Assembly: GCA_052117605.1 (NCBI GenBank)
Contig: JBQKIT010000007.1
Source: CAG-791 sp000431495
GTDB lineage: Bacteria; Bacillota; Clostridia; Lachnospirales; Lachnospiraceae
Direction: 5' to 3' (one strand)
Length of the DNA stretch: 64,000 nucleotides
Below the pieces are notes generated by a model. It was not told where the DNA came from. It saw only the letters and a list, made by a program, of their open reading frames with translations, and searched no databases. Positions 36,227 through 44,769 of this stretch are shown here, in pieces (position 1 is the first letter of the stretch; the number at the start of each line of letters is the position of its first letter). A program made the translations under genes and the position numbers.

Positions 36227-36502
36227 TTATCGGGCTGCGAAATGAAAAAAGCCTTTCCTTACCTCCGGCTCGCCGATTGCAACCGACAGCAGCTTATAGC
36301 CGAGAGGATCGATGGCCCTGTGAAGCTCATGCTCCAGCATCGGCTTTGGAAGCTCGTTCTCCAGAAGAAATCTTGCCTCGCCCTTTCCTGCAGAAGCGGA
36401 TACCTTTCTGGCCTCCGGAAGCTGCTTCCTTATGGCATCCCCAACATGAGCCTCACACATGCCGCACATCATCCCGTCAATTTCCAGCGTGACCTGTACC
36501 AT
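36227..36502 (-). CDS. HMA-domain metal-binding protein
   Basis: A 91-residue heavy-metal-associated domain protein. DGMMCGMCEAHV near residue 9 is the CxxC metal site (here CGMC), and LHRAIDPLGYKLLSV closes the ferredoxin-like fold. It is cytoplasmic and usually handles Cu(I) or another soft metal. As the last gene of the ferrous iron operon, 13 bases after the Cys-rich gene, it may serve as a metal chaperone there; an iron role is not established for this fold. TAAGGAGGCTC lies before the ATG. Confidence 0.85.
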   Translation of the reverse strand: MVQVTLEIDGMMCGMCEAHVGDAIRKQLPEARKVSASAGKGEARFLLENELPKPMLEHELHRAIDPLGYKLLSVAIGEPEVRKGFFHFAAR

Positions 36503-36515
36503 TTTAAGAGCCTCC

Positions 36516-36710
36516 TTACTTTCTTCCGTTTTTCTTCAATTTAAAACGCTCCGGTACATCCCTCGTGCAGCTTCCATGCGAAGCACAGCCACTGCAGCCG
36601 GAGCAGTTGCTGATGCCGTTCTTCTTATTTAATACAAGTCTCCGAATGCACAGTGCACACACTGCAAGGACCAGCGCAAGTACCACCACATCCACAATCC
36701 TTCCTGTCAT
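36516..36710 (-). CDS. FeoB-associated Cys-rich membrane protein
   Basis: A 64-residue protein: one N-terminal membrane helix (VVVLALVLAVCALCI) and a Cys-rich tail NCSGCSGCASHGSC, the PF12669 pattern found beside FeoB in many Firmicutes. The Cys cluster could take Fe2+ from or deliver it to FeoB at the inner face. GGGAGGCAGTT sets the ATG. Its start overlaps the end of the 53-residue membrane protein gene. Confidence 0.85.
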   Translation of the reverse strand: MTGRIVDVVVLALVLAVCALCIRRLVLNKKNGISNCSGCSGCASHGSCTRDVPERFKLKKNGRK

Positions 36711-36868
36711 AACTGCCTCCCGTCTTTTTCTTCGCTGCGATCCTGCGTATCTTTGTGTGCGGGGCTTCTGAAAAAACCGATGACAATCCGGATGCCCGCT
36801 GCAAGCAGGATTGCGAGAATCACCAGAATGATCACATCTGTATGATTTACCGGAACATTTATTTTCAT
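36707..36868 (-). CDS. Small single-helix membrane protein in the feo operon
   Basis: A 53-residue open frame with one clear membrane helix (VIILVILAILLAAGIRIVIGFF) and a charged tail ending KDTQDRSEEKDGRQL. It resembles the helix of the next gene product but lacks the cysteines. GAGG lies about ten bases upstream of the ATG. Location between feoB and the Cys-rich gene and the four-base overlap support a real gene. Function unknown. Confidence 0.65.
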   Translation of the reverse strand: MKINVPVNHTDVIILVILAILLAAGIRIVIGFFRSPAHKDTQDRSEEKDGRQL

Positions 36869-36889
36869 GGAAAACAACCTCATTTGCAA

Positions 36890-36923
36890 GATGCACCTGC
36901 GGGTATGTCCCTGCAGGTGCATC
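36890..36923 (-). promoter_or_regulatory. Intergenic stem-loop after feoB
   Basis: Perfect 11-base arms at 36890-36900 and 36913-36923 with a 12-base loop lie between feoB and the small membrane-protein gene. No T-tract follows, so it may be a processing or stability element that lowers or uncouples expression of the last three genes. Confidence 0.55.
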
Positions 36924-36957
36924 CTTTTCCCTGTATGTATCTTTCTGTGTCCGATGA

Positions 36958-39117
36958 TCAGGCCTGTCCAGGTACCCTAACGTTCTTCGTTTCCCTGTTC
37001 GGATCCTTGCGGAACAGCAGATAAAGAACACCGATCAGAAGAATTCCCGCAACCACGGTTGCCGGTCCGAATACAACTTCGCCGAGTGCAACACCGACCA
37101 GCTGATAAATGATCAACGTCACGCAGTAAGCAGCAATGTTCTGGAACAGAATCGAATACCAGAAGTACTTACGGCTTCCGATTTCCTTTGCCATAGTCGA
37201 AATTGCTGCAAGGCACGGGGAGTCGAAGCAGTTGAAGACCAGGAAGGATACTGCCGCAATGCTTGTCGGGAAGAATGCCTGGAATGCAGCGTGCATCGAA
37301 GCATCGTACTCCTCGATCTCCTCTCCCAGAGAAGACAGAAGGGACATGGTGGAAACAATGCCTTCCTTTGCTACGAAGCCGGACAGGGAGGATGCAACCG
37401 CCTGCCAGGTACCGAATCCAAGAGGAGCGAAGATCGGAGCAAGAACACCGCCGATCGAAGCCAGCAGAGAATCTGCGGAATCCACCAGGCCGAATGCTCC
37501 GTCTGCAAAGCCAAAGCTTCCAAGGAACCACATTACCGCGCAGCACAGGAACAGGATGGTGCCTGCCTTCTTCATAAATGCCCACACGCGCTCCCACACA
37601 TGAAGGAGAATGCCCTTCAGGGAAGGGAGGTGATAGGCAGGAAGCTCCATAACAAACGGTACCGGGTCACCGGAGAAGAACTTCGTCTTCTTCAGGATGA
37701 TGCAGTAGATGATCACCAGTGCAATCCCTGCAAAATACATCGTGGGAGCCATCCACCATGCACCGCCCATCAGATAGCCGGCGATCAGTGCAATGACAGG
37801 AAGCTTTGCGCCGCAGGGAATCATGGTCGTTGTGATCATGGTCATCCGGCGATCCTTCTCAGATTCAATCGTACGGGTAGCCATGATTCCGGGAACGCCG
37901 CAGCCGGAGGAGATCAGGAACGGAATGAAGCTCTTTCCGGAAAGTCCGAATCTGCGGAAGATACGGTCCATGATGAATGCAACGCGGGCCATGTATCCGA
38001 CATCCTCGAGGAAGCTCAGGAACAGGAACACAATTGCCATCTGGGGGACAAAGCCGATCGGTGCGGCAAGTCCGCCGATGATGCCGTCAACAACGAGGGA
38101 GATCAGCCAGTCGGAAGCTCCTGCATTGGTCAGAAGGGTTTCAACGCCGGGCTGAATCCAGGTGCCAAACAGCGTGTCATTTGTCCAGTCGGTTACGATT
38201 CCGCCAAGGGTGCTGACAGAAACATAATACACAATGAACATAACGGCTGCGAAGATCGGAAGAGCGAGCCAGCGGTTTGTCACGATCCGGTCAATCTTAT
38301 CCGAAGTGGTCAGAGCACCGGGCTGCTTGCCCTTTTTCACGGTCTTGTGAATCAGATCTGTAATATAGGTGTATCTCTGGTTGGTGATGATCGATTCTGC
38401 ATCATCATCCAGCTCCTTTTCACAATCCTTGATGTGCTCTTCCAGATGCTGCAGAAGAGATGGATCCAGCTTCAGCTGCTCCAGCGCCTTGCTGTCGCGC
38501 TCAAAGATTTTGATCGCATACCAGCGAAGCTCCTGACGATCCACAACATCCTGAATGGACTCCTCAATATGGGCAATCGCATGCTCCACGCTGCCGGTAA
38601 AGACATGGGGAAGCTCTTCCTTTTTGCCTTCCTTTGCAGCTGCAATACAGAGCTCCGCAGCCTCCATCGTGTGCTCATTCTTCAGTGCCGAGATCTCAAT
38701 AACCTTGCAGCCAAGCTCCTGCCCGAGCTTCTTAATGTCAATGTTGTCACCGTTCTTACGAACCAGATCCATCATGTTGATTGCAATTACGACCGGAATT
38801 CCGATCTCAATCAGCTGTGTGGTCAGATACAGGTTACGCTCAATATTTGTTCCGTCAACGATATTCAGGACTGCATCCGGCTTCTCGTTTACGATGTAGT
38901 TACGGGTTACCACTTCCTCAAGCGTGTACGGACTCAGGGAATAAATACCCGGAAGGTCCTGGATGATGACGTCCTTATGCTCCTTCAGGCGTCCTTCCTT
39001 TTTCTCGACCGTAACGCCCGGCCAGTTTCCGACATACTGGTTGCTGCCGGTCAGATTGTTGAACAGGGTTGTCTTGCCGCAGTTCGGGTTGCCGGCCAAT
39101 GCGATTTTGATTTCCAT
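36958..39117 (-). CDS. feoB: Ferrous iron transporter FeoB
   Basis: A 719-residue protein. The N-terminal G domain has GNPNCGKTTLFN (G1), DLPGIYSL (G3) and NMMD (G4), followed by a helical regulatory domain (to about residue 270). The C-terminal half has many membrane helices including SGCGVPGIMATRTI and MIPCGAKLPV, the two-gate pattern with conserved Cys. It imports Fe2+ under anoxic conditions. 719 residues is near the normal range (about 650-780). It follows the FeoA gene by 21 bases. Confidence 0.97.
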   Translation of the reverse strand: MEIKIALAGNPNCGKTTLFNNLTGSNQYVGNWPGVTVEKKEGRLKEHKDVIIQDLPGIYSLSPYTLEEVVTRNYIVNEKPDAVLNIVDGTNIERNLYLTTQLIEIGIPVVIAINMMDLVRKNGDNIDIKKLGQELGCKVIEISALKNEHTMEAAELCIAAAKEGKKEELPHVFTGSVEHAIAHIEESIQDVVDRQELRWYAIKIFERDSKALEQLKLDPSLLQHLEEHIKDCEKELDDDAESIITNQRYTYITDLIHKTVKKGKQPGALTTSDKIDRIVTNRWLALPIFAAVMFIVYYVSVSTLGGIVTDWTNDTLFGTWIQPGVETLLTNAGASDWLISLVVDGIIGGLAAPIGFVPQMAIVFLFLSFLEDVGYMARVAFIMDRIFRRFGLSGKSFIPFLISSGCGVPGIMATRTIESEKDRRMTMITTTMIPCGAKLPVIALIAGYLMGGAWWMAPTMYFAGIALVIIYCIILKKTKFFSGDPVPFVMELPAYHLPSLKGILLHVWERVWAFMKKAGTILFLCCAVMWFLGSFGFADGAFGLVDSADSLLASIGGVLAPIFAPLGFGTWQAVASSLSGFVAKEGIVSTMSLLSSLGEEIEEYDASMHAAFQAFFPTSIAAVSFLVFNCFDSPCLAAISTMAKEIGSRKYFWYSILFQNIAAYCVTLIIYQLVGVALGEVVFGPATVVAGILLIGVLYLLFRKDPNRETKNVRVPGQA

Positions 39118-39138
39118 CTTACTCCTCCTCTGCTGCTC

Positions 39139-39360
39139 TTACGCCATTTCCAGAATATCCGCATCTTCCTTCCGGAGAGACAGCTCATAACCGCGAACGG
39201 TTGCTTCTACCGGGTCTCCGAGCGGAGCGACTTTTCGAACATAGATCTCCGTTCCTTTGGTGATTCCCATATCCATGATGCGTCTTTTCAAAGCGCCTTC
39301 TCCATGGATCTTCGCAACGATTGCGGTCTGTCCGACTGCGACATCCCTAAGTGTCTTCAT
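39139..39360 (-). CDS. feoA: FeoA-domain protein (second in operon)
   Basis: A 73-residue SH3-like FeoA protein with IHGEGALKRRIMDMGITKGTEIYV and PLGDPVEATVRGYELSLRKEDA, the two conserved stretches. It should bind FeoB at the cytoplasmic side and tune iron uptake. GAGGAGGACAGAAGC sets the ATG at MKTLRD; a Met eight codons upstream has none. It lies between a second FeoA-type gene and feoB. Confidence 0.93.
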   Translation of the reverse strand: MKTLRDVAVGQTAIVAKIHGEGALKRRIMDMGITKGTEIYVRKVAPLGDPVEATVRGYELSLRKEDADILEMA

Positions 39361-39411
39361 GCTTCTGTCCTCCTCATAATTCAATTGCTCTCTGCCCCTG
39401 CTGATGCAGGA

Positions 39412-39630
39412 TCAGCTGATCATGATCTTCGCTGCCATCTGCGACGTAATTGCCAGTCTGGACTCCTTCAGATTAACAATGATGTTGCCATCTCCGCTGG
39501 CTGAAATAATGTCCACCTGCGCTCCTACAACAAACCCCAGATCCTCCAGGTGTTTTTTACCTTCTTCATTTCCGCCAATTCGTGCGACCAGTACCTTATC
39601 GCCTGTCCTGGCAAAAGCTAACGGCATCAT
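39412..39630 (-). CDS. FeoA-domain protein (first in operon)
   Basis: A 72-residue FeoA-like protein with KHLEDLGFVVGAQVDIISASGDGNIIVNLKESRLAI. It is clearly diverged from the FeoA encoded next to it. Duplicate FeoA genes are common in clostridia; one may serve as the FeoB partner and the other in regulation. GGACGGAGCAA precedes the double ATG. First gene of the operon, with a strong promoter. Confidence 0.9.
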   Translation of the reverse strand: MMPLAFARTGDKVLVARIGGNEEGKKHLEDLGFVVGAQVDIISASGDGNIIVNLKESRLAITSQMAAKIMIS

Positions 39631-39668
39631 TTGCTCCGTCCTTTCTCCGGTTGTTTCGGATAAAAAGT

Positions 39669-39746
39669 GTTATGGTATGATAACCAAAAATAGTTCTTCT
39701 TAACTAACTCGGCCTGTAGTTTAATGCAGCTAACATGGTTTGTCAA
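39669..39746 (-). promoter_or_regulatory. feo promoter with candidate iron-type operator
   Basis: On the minus strand TTGACA (39741-39746) and TAAACT (39718-39723) are 17 bases apart. Just downstream, TAGTT-N6-AACTA at 39691-39706 is a perfect inverted repeat, and GTTAT-N6-ATAAC at 39669-39684 is another of the same geometry. Placement at the start of transcription and the gene content point to an iron repressor of the Fur or DtxR type; which one I cannot tell. Confidence 0.55.
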
Positions 39747-39765
39747 CTCTTACTTTGAAATTTCA

Positions 39766-39793
39766 TTGACACAAGCTTCTTCTGTGATAGACT
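39766..39793 (+). promoter_or_regulatory. Promoter of the UPF0397 ECF operon
   Basis: TTGACA at 39766-39771 and TAGACT at 39788-39793 are 16 bases apart. A short hairpin CCTATT-TATTC-AATAGG follows in the leader near 39816-39832. No known riboswitch could be identified in the 85-base leader. Confidence 0.4.
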
Positions 39794-39880
39794 GTGATCA
39801 GCTTCTGCTGTAATCCTATTTATTCAATAGGACTTTCGGCGGAGAGGTATCCATATACAACCTTATGAGGAGGCGTTGTT

Positions 39881-40432
39881 GTGAATAAGAAATTTGGTAT
39901 CAAAGAAGTTGTTGCAATCGGTATCGGAACCGCTCTGTTTGTTGTTCTGACCGAGGTTCAGATTCCGATCGGAATTCCGAACACCTCTCTGCAGCCCAGA
40001 ATGGCCGTTCTTGCTTTTCTGTCTGCAATCTTCGGACCGTTTGTCGGTGCCATCATCGGCCTGCTCGGCCACGCACTTGGTGATGCTGTCTTCTACGGCT
40101 CGGTATGGTGGAGCTGGGTATTCCCGGAGGCTGTTGTCGGCATTGCAATCGGCGCTTTTGCAAAGAAATTTGCAGTAAAAGAAGGCGGCTTCGACAAGAA
40201 GAACATCATTCTGTTCAACCTTGTTCAGATCGTTGCCAATGCTGCTGCATGGATTCTCGTTGCTCCGGTTCTGGACATCGCCGTCTACGCTGAGCCTGCC
40301 AGCAAGGTCTTCCTGCAGGGTGCATTCGCATTCCTCGGCAACATCATTATCATCGGCATTCTCGGATCTCTCCTGCTTGCCGGATATTCCAGAGTTGCCG
40401 GAAAGTCTTCCAGCCTGAAGAAGGAAGACTGA
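39881..40432 (+). CDS. UPF0397-family ECF transporter S component
   Basis: A 183-residue membrane protein with about five or six helices. IGIGTALFVVLTEVQIPIGIPNTSLQP, GLLGHALGDAVFYGSVWWSWVFPEA and GAFAKKF are UPF0397 traits. It captures the substrate for the ATPase and T subunits encoded directly downstream. It uses a GTG start seven bases after GAGGAGG. Databases often label such proteins as riboflavin-type ECF subunits, but the ligand of the UPF0397 group is not secure. Confidence 0.88.
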   Translation: MNKKFGIKEVVAIGIGTALFVVLTEVQIPIGIPNTSLQPRMAVLAFLSAIFGPFVGAIIGLLGHALGDAVFYGSVWWSWVFPEAVVGIAIGAFAKKFAVKEGGFDKKNIILFNLVQIVANAAAWILVAPVLDIAVYAEPASKVFLQGAFAFLGNIIIIGILGSLLLAGYSRVAGKSSSLKKED

Positions 40433-40569
40433 TGGTTTTCCATCATCTGTTCAATAGGTTCTGACAAACAGCCGGGATGTTTCATGCATCCCGGCTGTTT
40501 TTTTGCTGTTTTGATTCCCATATCGTATAATGGATTCACATTTTACCTGAACACAGAAAAGAGACCGCA

Positions 40570-42351
40570 ATGTCAACCACAACAACTTCTTCCTCAGAAG
40601 GCTCCTGCACCCGGGAACCTGTTATTGAATTTCAGAATTTTTCCTTTAAATACCGTGCCCAGACCGAGCCGTCACTTCACGATATCAATCTCCGGATTTA
40701 TCCGGGCGAGAAGATTCTGATTGCCGGTCCCTCCGGATCCGGAAAATCCACCCTTGCACACTGCATCAACGCGCTGATCCCCTGCTCATTTACCGGAGAT
40801 GTCACCGGGACTCTCCGCGTCGGCGGGCTGAATCCTTCCGAGGCCGGCGTTTTCGGCATGTCCAAAAAGGTCGGCACCGTTCTGCAGGATACGGACGGGC
40901 AGTTCATCGGTCTTACCGTAGCGGAGGATCTCGCTTTTGCGCTGGAGAACGATGCCGTCGCACAGGATGAAATTCATGAAAAGGTAGATGCTGTCGCCAA
41001 TGAGCTGAATCTGAAGGCACTTCTGCACCACGCTCCGGGTGAACTTTCCGGCGGGCAGAAGCAGCGGGTTTCCATGGGCGGAGTCATGGTCGACGATGTG
41101 GACATTCTTCTTTTCGATGAGCCTCTCGCCAACCTGGATCCTGCAACCGGTCAGAAGACCATTGCGCTCATTGATGAGATCATGCAGCAGAAGGATCTCA
41201 CGGTTCTGATCATCGAGCATCGTCTGGAGGACGTTCTGTACCGGGATGTCGACCGCGTCATCGTTGTCAATGACGGAAGAATCATCGCGGACAAAACCCC
41301 GGATGAGCTGCTTTGCACGGATATTTTGCCCTCACAGGGTATCCGCGAACCGCTTTATGTTGCCGCTTTGAAATACGCAGGCTGCAGGCTTTGCCCCGCG
41401 GATCGTCCGATGCATATCGAGTCCATGAACCTGGAGCCGTACCGCAAGCCCTTGCGCGACTGGTTTTCGGCAGAGCCGATTCCTTCCCGCCTGAATCAGA
41501 ATGATCCGGTGCTCGAGGTAAAAGACCTTTCTTTTTCCTATATGCACGGCGAGCCTGTACTGCAGCATGTGAGCTTCACACTGAAGAAGGGCGAGATGGT
41601 TTCTCTTGTCGGGCGAAACGGTGCCGGCAAATCCACACTTTCTTCTCTGATCTGCGGCTTCCACAGGCCGGACAGCGGCCAGATTCTTCTGAACGGCAAG
41701 GACATCACGCCTCTTTCCATTAAAGAGCGCGGAGAACAGATCGGTCTTGTCATGCAGAGTCCGAACCAGATGATCAGCAAGCCCATGATTCGCGAGGAGG
41801 TCGGACTCGGCCTTACGGTGCGAGGCATTCCGGAGGATGAGGTAAACCGCAGAGTGGATGAAACGCTGAAAATCTGCGGTCTGTATCCCTTCCGCAACTG
41901 GCCGGTCAATGCCCTGAGCTTCGGCCAGAAGAAGCGTGTTACCATTGCCTCTATTCTGGTCATGAATCCGCAGATTCTCATTCTTGATGAGCCGACTGCC
42001 GGACAGGACTACCGGCATTACACTGAAATCATGGAGTTCCTTCGCAGAATCAACCGGGAAACCGGTATTACGATTCTGATGATTACACACGACATGCATC
42101 TGATGCTGGAATATACGGATCGCGCCGTTGTCATCGCCGACGGGAAGCTGATCACGGACAGCACCCCGGCCAAAGTTCTCACGAACGAAGCCATTTGCAG
42201 GCAGGCGGATTTAAAGGAAACCTCTCTGTATCATCTCGCTATGCGATGTGAGCTGCAGGATCCTTCCGCGTTGTGTGAGCGTTTTATCTCCTACGAACAG
42301 GCACACCGCCCGTCTGCTCAGGAGAACCTCGCCGGAAAGGAGGCGCAGTAA
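40570..42351 (+). CDS. ECF transporter double ATP-binding protein
   Basis: A 593-residue fusion of two ECF ATPase domains. Domain one (residues about 15-245) has Walker A GPSGSGKST, signature LSGGQKQR and Walker B DILLFDEPLA. Domain two (about 315-560) has GRNGAGKST, LSFGQKKR and ILILDEPTAG. In group I ECF systems such fused pairs drive one dedicated S component. It lies between the S and T genes; the T gene starts at the stop. Both sites look intact. GAGACCGCA before the ATG is a weak ribosome site. Confidence 0.94.
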   Translation: MSTTTTSSSEGSCTREPVIEFQNFSFKYRAQTEPSLHDINLRIYPGEKILIAGPSGSGKSTLAHCINALIPCSFTGDVTGTLRVGGLNPSEAGVFGMSKKVGTVLQDTDGQFIGLTVAEDLAFALENDAVAQDEIHEKVDAVANELNLKALLHHAPGELSGGQKQRVSMGGVMVDDVDILLFDEPLANLDPATGQKTIALIDEIMQQKDLTVLIIEHRLEDVLYRDVDRVIVVNDGRIIADKTPDELLCTDILPSQGIREPLYVAALKYAGCRLCPADRPMHIESMNLEPYRKPLRDWFSAEPIPSRLNQNDPVLEVKDLSFSYMHGEPVLQHVSFTLKKGEMVSLVGRNGAGKSTLSSLICGFHRPDSGQILLNGKDITPLSIKERGEQIGLVMQSPNQMISKPMIREEVGLGLTVRGIPEDEVNRRVDETLKICGLYPFRNWPVNALSFGQKKRVTIASILVMNPQILILDEPTAGQDYRHYTEIMEFLRRINRETGITILMITHDMHLMLEYTDRAVVIADGKLITDSTPAKVLTNEAICRQADLKETSLYHLAMRCELQDPSALCERFISYEQAHRPSAQENLAGKEAQ

Positions 42352-43178
42352 TGTCCCGACTTCTGTCTTATGAGAAGAAAGACACCTGGATTCATGAGCT
42401 GTCCGGTGTCACGAAAATGATTTTCTTCCTTTTCTGGTGCATCGTCAGTGCCATGACCTATGACACAAGAATTCTGCTTCTGATGATTGCCGTCAGCTTT
42501 GTCATCTTCGCGATGGCAAAGGTTCGCTGGGAACAGGTCTGCTCTGTTTTCAAGCTGATTATGCTGTTCATGGTTCTGAACATTGCAGCGATTTTTCTGA
42601 TTTCGCCGTATCAGGGCTGTGAAATCTATCAGTCGAAAACGATTCTGGTCCATCTGTTTGCAGGCTATGACCTGACCAGCGAGGAGCTGTTCTACCTCTT
42701 TAACGTGCTCATCAAGTACTTCACCATCATTCCGGCGGTCTTCACCTTTATGACCACTACGGATCCGAGTGAATTTGCTGCATCCCTGAACGGAATCGGC
42801 GTCAGCTACAACATCTCCTATTCCGTTGCGATTGCACTCCGCTACATTCCTGATATTCAGGACGAGTTCCACCGCATCCGGAACGCACAGCAGGCACGCG
42901 GCATAGAAATGAGCAGCAAGGCGAAGCTGACCGAGAGAATCAAGCGGACCTCCAGCATTATTTTTCCGCTTCTTTTCTCTACCATGGAACGAATCGATGT
43001 TGTTTCCAATGCCATGGAGCTTCGCGGCTTCGGCAAAAAGAAAAACCGCACCTGGTACATGGCAAAGAAACTCTCCCGCACGGACAAGCTGGTCCTCCTG
43101 GTGACCGTCGTATTCTCTGTATGGGCCCTCTGGGTTACTTTCCGTGACGGATCACGGTTCTACAATCCGTTTATTTAG
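42351..43178 (+). CDS. ECF transporter T component (EcfT)
   Basis: A 275-residue membrane scaffold with about five helices, then two cytoplasmic coupling helices with QARGIEM (residues about 182-188) and ELRGFG (about 223-228), the ARG-type motifs that dock the ATPases. It links S component movement to ATP use. The ATG overlaps the ATPase stop; AAAGGAGG lies just upstream. Confidence 0.93.
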   Translation: MSRLLSYEKKDTWIHELSGVTKMIFFLFWCIVSAMTYDTRILLLMIAVSFVIFAMAKVRWEQVCSVFKLIMLFMVLNIAAIFLISPYQGCEIYQSKTILVHLFAGYDLTSEELFYLFNVLIKYFTIIPAVFTFMTTTDPSEFAASLNGIGVSYNISYSVAIALRYIPDIQDEFHRIRNAQQARGIEMSSKAKLTERIKRTSSIIFPLLFSTMERIDVVSNAMELRGFGKKKNRTWYMAKKLSRTDKLVLLVTVVFSVWALWVTFRDGSRFYNPFI

Positions 43179-43187
43179 GAGGCTTTT

Positions 43188-44069
43188 ATGATCCATCCGC
43201 GTCAATTTACCAAACGGCTGAAAAATCATATCAAAGAAAGTCCCAGGGTTTTTCTGCTTTATTCCATATTGCGGATTCTCGTCATCTGTGTTCTGGTCCG
43301 TCAGATTTTCGAGCGCAATTACGAGGGTGTCGGGGTATGCACACTGGTGCTCCTTTTGTTCCTGATTCCCAGCTTCATGGAGCAGCAGTTCGAGATTGAG
43401 ATTCCTCCTCTGTTCGAGGGAATCATTTATGTTTTTATTTTTGCCGCTGAAATTCTCGGTGAGGTGGATCACTTTTATGTAGCACTTCCCGGATGGGATA
43501 CCATTCTGCACACCATCAACGGCTTTCTTGCCGCTGCCGTCGGCTTCTCCATGGTCGACCTTTTGAACCGGCACAGCAAACGCATGCAGCTCTCTCCCTT
43601 CTATGTGGCCATGGTCGCATTCTGCTTCTCCATGACGATCGGTGTCATGTGGGAATTCATTGAATGTACAGGTGATTTGTTCTTCGGTCAGGACATGCAG
43701 AAGGACTTTATCGTAAGCAGCTTTAACAGCGTGACGCTGGATCCCACTCACTCCCAGAAGGTGATTCATGTACGCGACATCACACAAACTGTCATCTACA
43801 CTGCCTCCGGCGAAACCTATACCATTGACGGCGGATACCTTGACATCGGCATTCTTGACACCATGAAGGATCTTTTCGTCAACTTCATCGGTGCCATCTG
43901 CTTCAGTGTCTTCGGATACTTCTACGTGAAGAACCGCGGGGAAATGCAGAGCCGCGCCGCAAACCGCCTTGCCGACGGCCTGATCGTCCGCACGGCGAAG
44001 AACCAGAGTATTCTCCGGGAAGAGCCGGAGGATGCGGATGACCGCCGGGACTCACTGCACGATGGATGA
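43188..44069 (+). CDS. DUF2238/YjdF-like membrane protein in the ECF operon
   Basis: A 293-residue membrane protein with about six helices. GWDTILHTINGFLAAAVGF near residue 103 and MTIGVMWEFIECTGD near residue 148 match the DUF2238 (YjdF) pattern, with His and Glu/Asp inside helices. A soluble loop of about 60 residues lies before the last helix, and a charged tail follows. Function of the family is unknown. It begins ten bases after the T gene with TAGGAGGC, so it is the fourth gene of the ECF operon. It may process or release the transported compound. Confidence 0.72.
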   Translation: MIHPRQFTKRLKNHIKESPRVFLLYSILRILVICVLVRQIFERNYEGVGVCTLVLLLFLIPSFMEQQFEIEIPPLFEGIIYVFIFAAEILGEVDHFYVALPGWDTILHTINGFLAAAVGFSMVDLLNRHSKRMQLSPFYVAMVAFCFSMTIGVMWEFIECTGDLFFGQDMQKDFIVSSFNSVTLDPTHSQKVIHVRDITQTVIYTASGETYTIDGGYLDIGILDTMKDLFVNFIGAICFSVFGYFYVKNRGEMQSRAANRLADGLIVRTAKNQSILREEPEDADDRRDSLHDG

Positions 44070-44121
44070 GCCCGGTGGCCGAAATGAAGATAGAAATGAT
44101 TCGTGCATCGTGGTATTCCGA

Positions 44122-44493
44122 TTAAAAATCCGCGATTTCTCCCTGCAGCTTTTTCTTCTCATACAGATCGCGAATCTCTTCCTTGAAGCTCTCTCTTTCC
44201 TGTTCGTTGAAAAACGGCAGATACTCTTTCAGAAATTTGATGTCCTGCACCAGATCCTCCGTCATTTCTTCCACCTGCCCCACCGTCGGAATGCGATAAT
44301 AGCTTTGTATAATGATCAGGGATTGCATATCCGGGCCTCCGCCCGGCTTGTAATCCCGTCTCGCAATCTTTCGGACCGTTTCCTTGGCAAGACCAAGCTC
44401 CTGACCCATGGACAGAAACGATGCTCCTTTTTTCTGGTGGAGCCCGCACAGATGCTGGCTGACAGCTTCGTAAAGTCTTTCGTAATACTCCAT
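44122..44493 (-). CDS. Small HTH-domain protein, probable regulator
   Basis: A 123-residue basic-acidic protein with a helix-turn-helix region SMGQELGLAKETVRKIARRDY near residues 25-50, resembling XRE or resolvase-type HTH, followed by a helical, Glu/Lys-rich tail likely to dimerise. The ATG at MEYYERL has GGGG about 12 bases and AAAAGAG closer upstream; a GTG 12 codons earlier lacks a site. It is divergent from the purine-type permease and convergent with the ECF operon. Its target is unknown; the permease is the nearest candidate. Confidence 0.7.
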   Translation of the reverse strand: MEYYERLYEAVSQHLCGLHQKKGASFLSMGQELGLAKETVRKIARRDYKPGGGPDMQSLIIIQSYYRIPTVGQVEEMTEDLVQDIKFLKEYLPFFNEQERESFKEEIRDLYEKKKLQGEIADF

Positions 44494-44593
44494 GTCTCTT
44501 TTTATCCCCTGTTTATATGATTTTTTCACATAAATTAATTATATTATCACTCAATAATATATAAATTGCACGGCTTTTCTATTAGCCGCCAAA

Positions 44594-44625
44594 CGAAAAT
44601 TTACGAAAATAATAACTGTTTTTCG
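44594..44625. promoter_or_regulatory. CGAAAA repeat cluster between HTH and NCS2 genes
   Basis: ACGAAAAT occurs twice in tandem (44593-44600 and 44603-44610) and TTTTTCG follows in inverted sense at 44619-44625. The core CGAA recalls PurR boxes of Bacillus, which often control purine transport. The site is 145 bases upstream of the permease but only about 100 bases from the HTH gene start. The rest of this 276-base gap is AT-rich and has no gene I can support. Confidence 0.35.
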
Positions 44626-44769
44626 CCAATAATCTCTGAAAACCGGCAGTTTATTGCGCATTCTTGCAAAACTGTGGTGCTTTTCGTGTCTTTTTTCCAT
44701 TCCCGTTCATGCTTTATCGTGATAAATTATGTAATGTAGTTTTTGAAACACTTATGAGGAGGTGTATCA

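Noticed and set aside
37291..39504. A 737-codon open frame on the plus strand opposite feoB and feoA.
   Set aside because: It is the antisense shadow of a GC-rich-codon gene; its protein is His/Cys/Arg-rich without any family pattern, while feoB on the other strand is certain.
39794..39880. Possible preQ1 or folate-type riboswitch upstream of the UPF0397 gene.
   Set aside because: Only a short hairpin and a GAGAGG stretch are present; the conserved cores of those riboswitches are not.
44530..44769. Possible purine riboswitch before the NCS2 permease.
   Set aside because: The conserved three-way-junction core bases could not be found on the plus strand.
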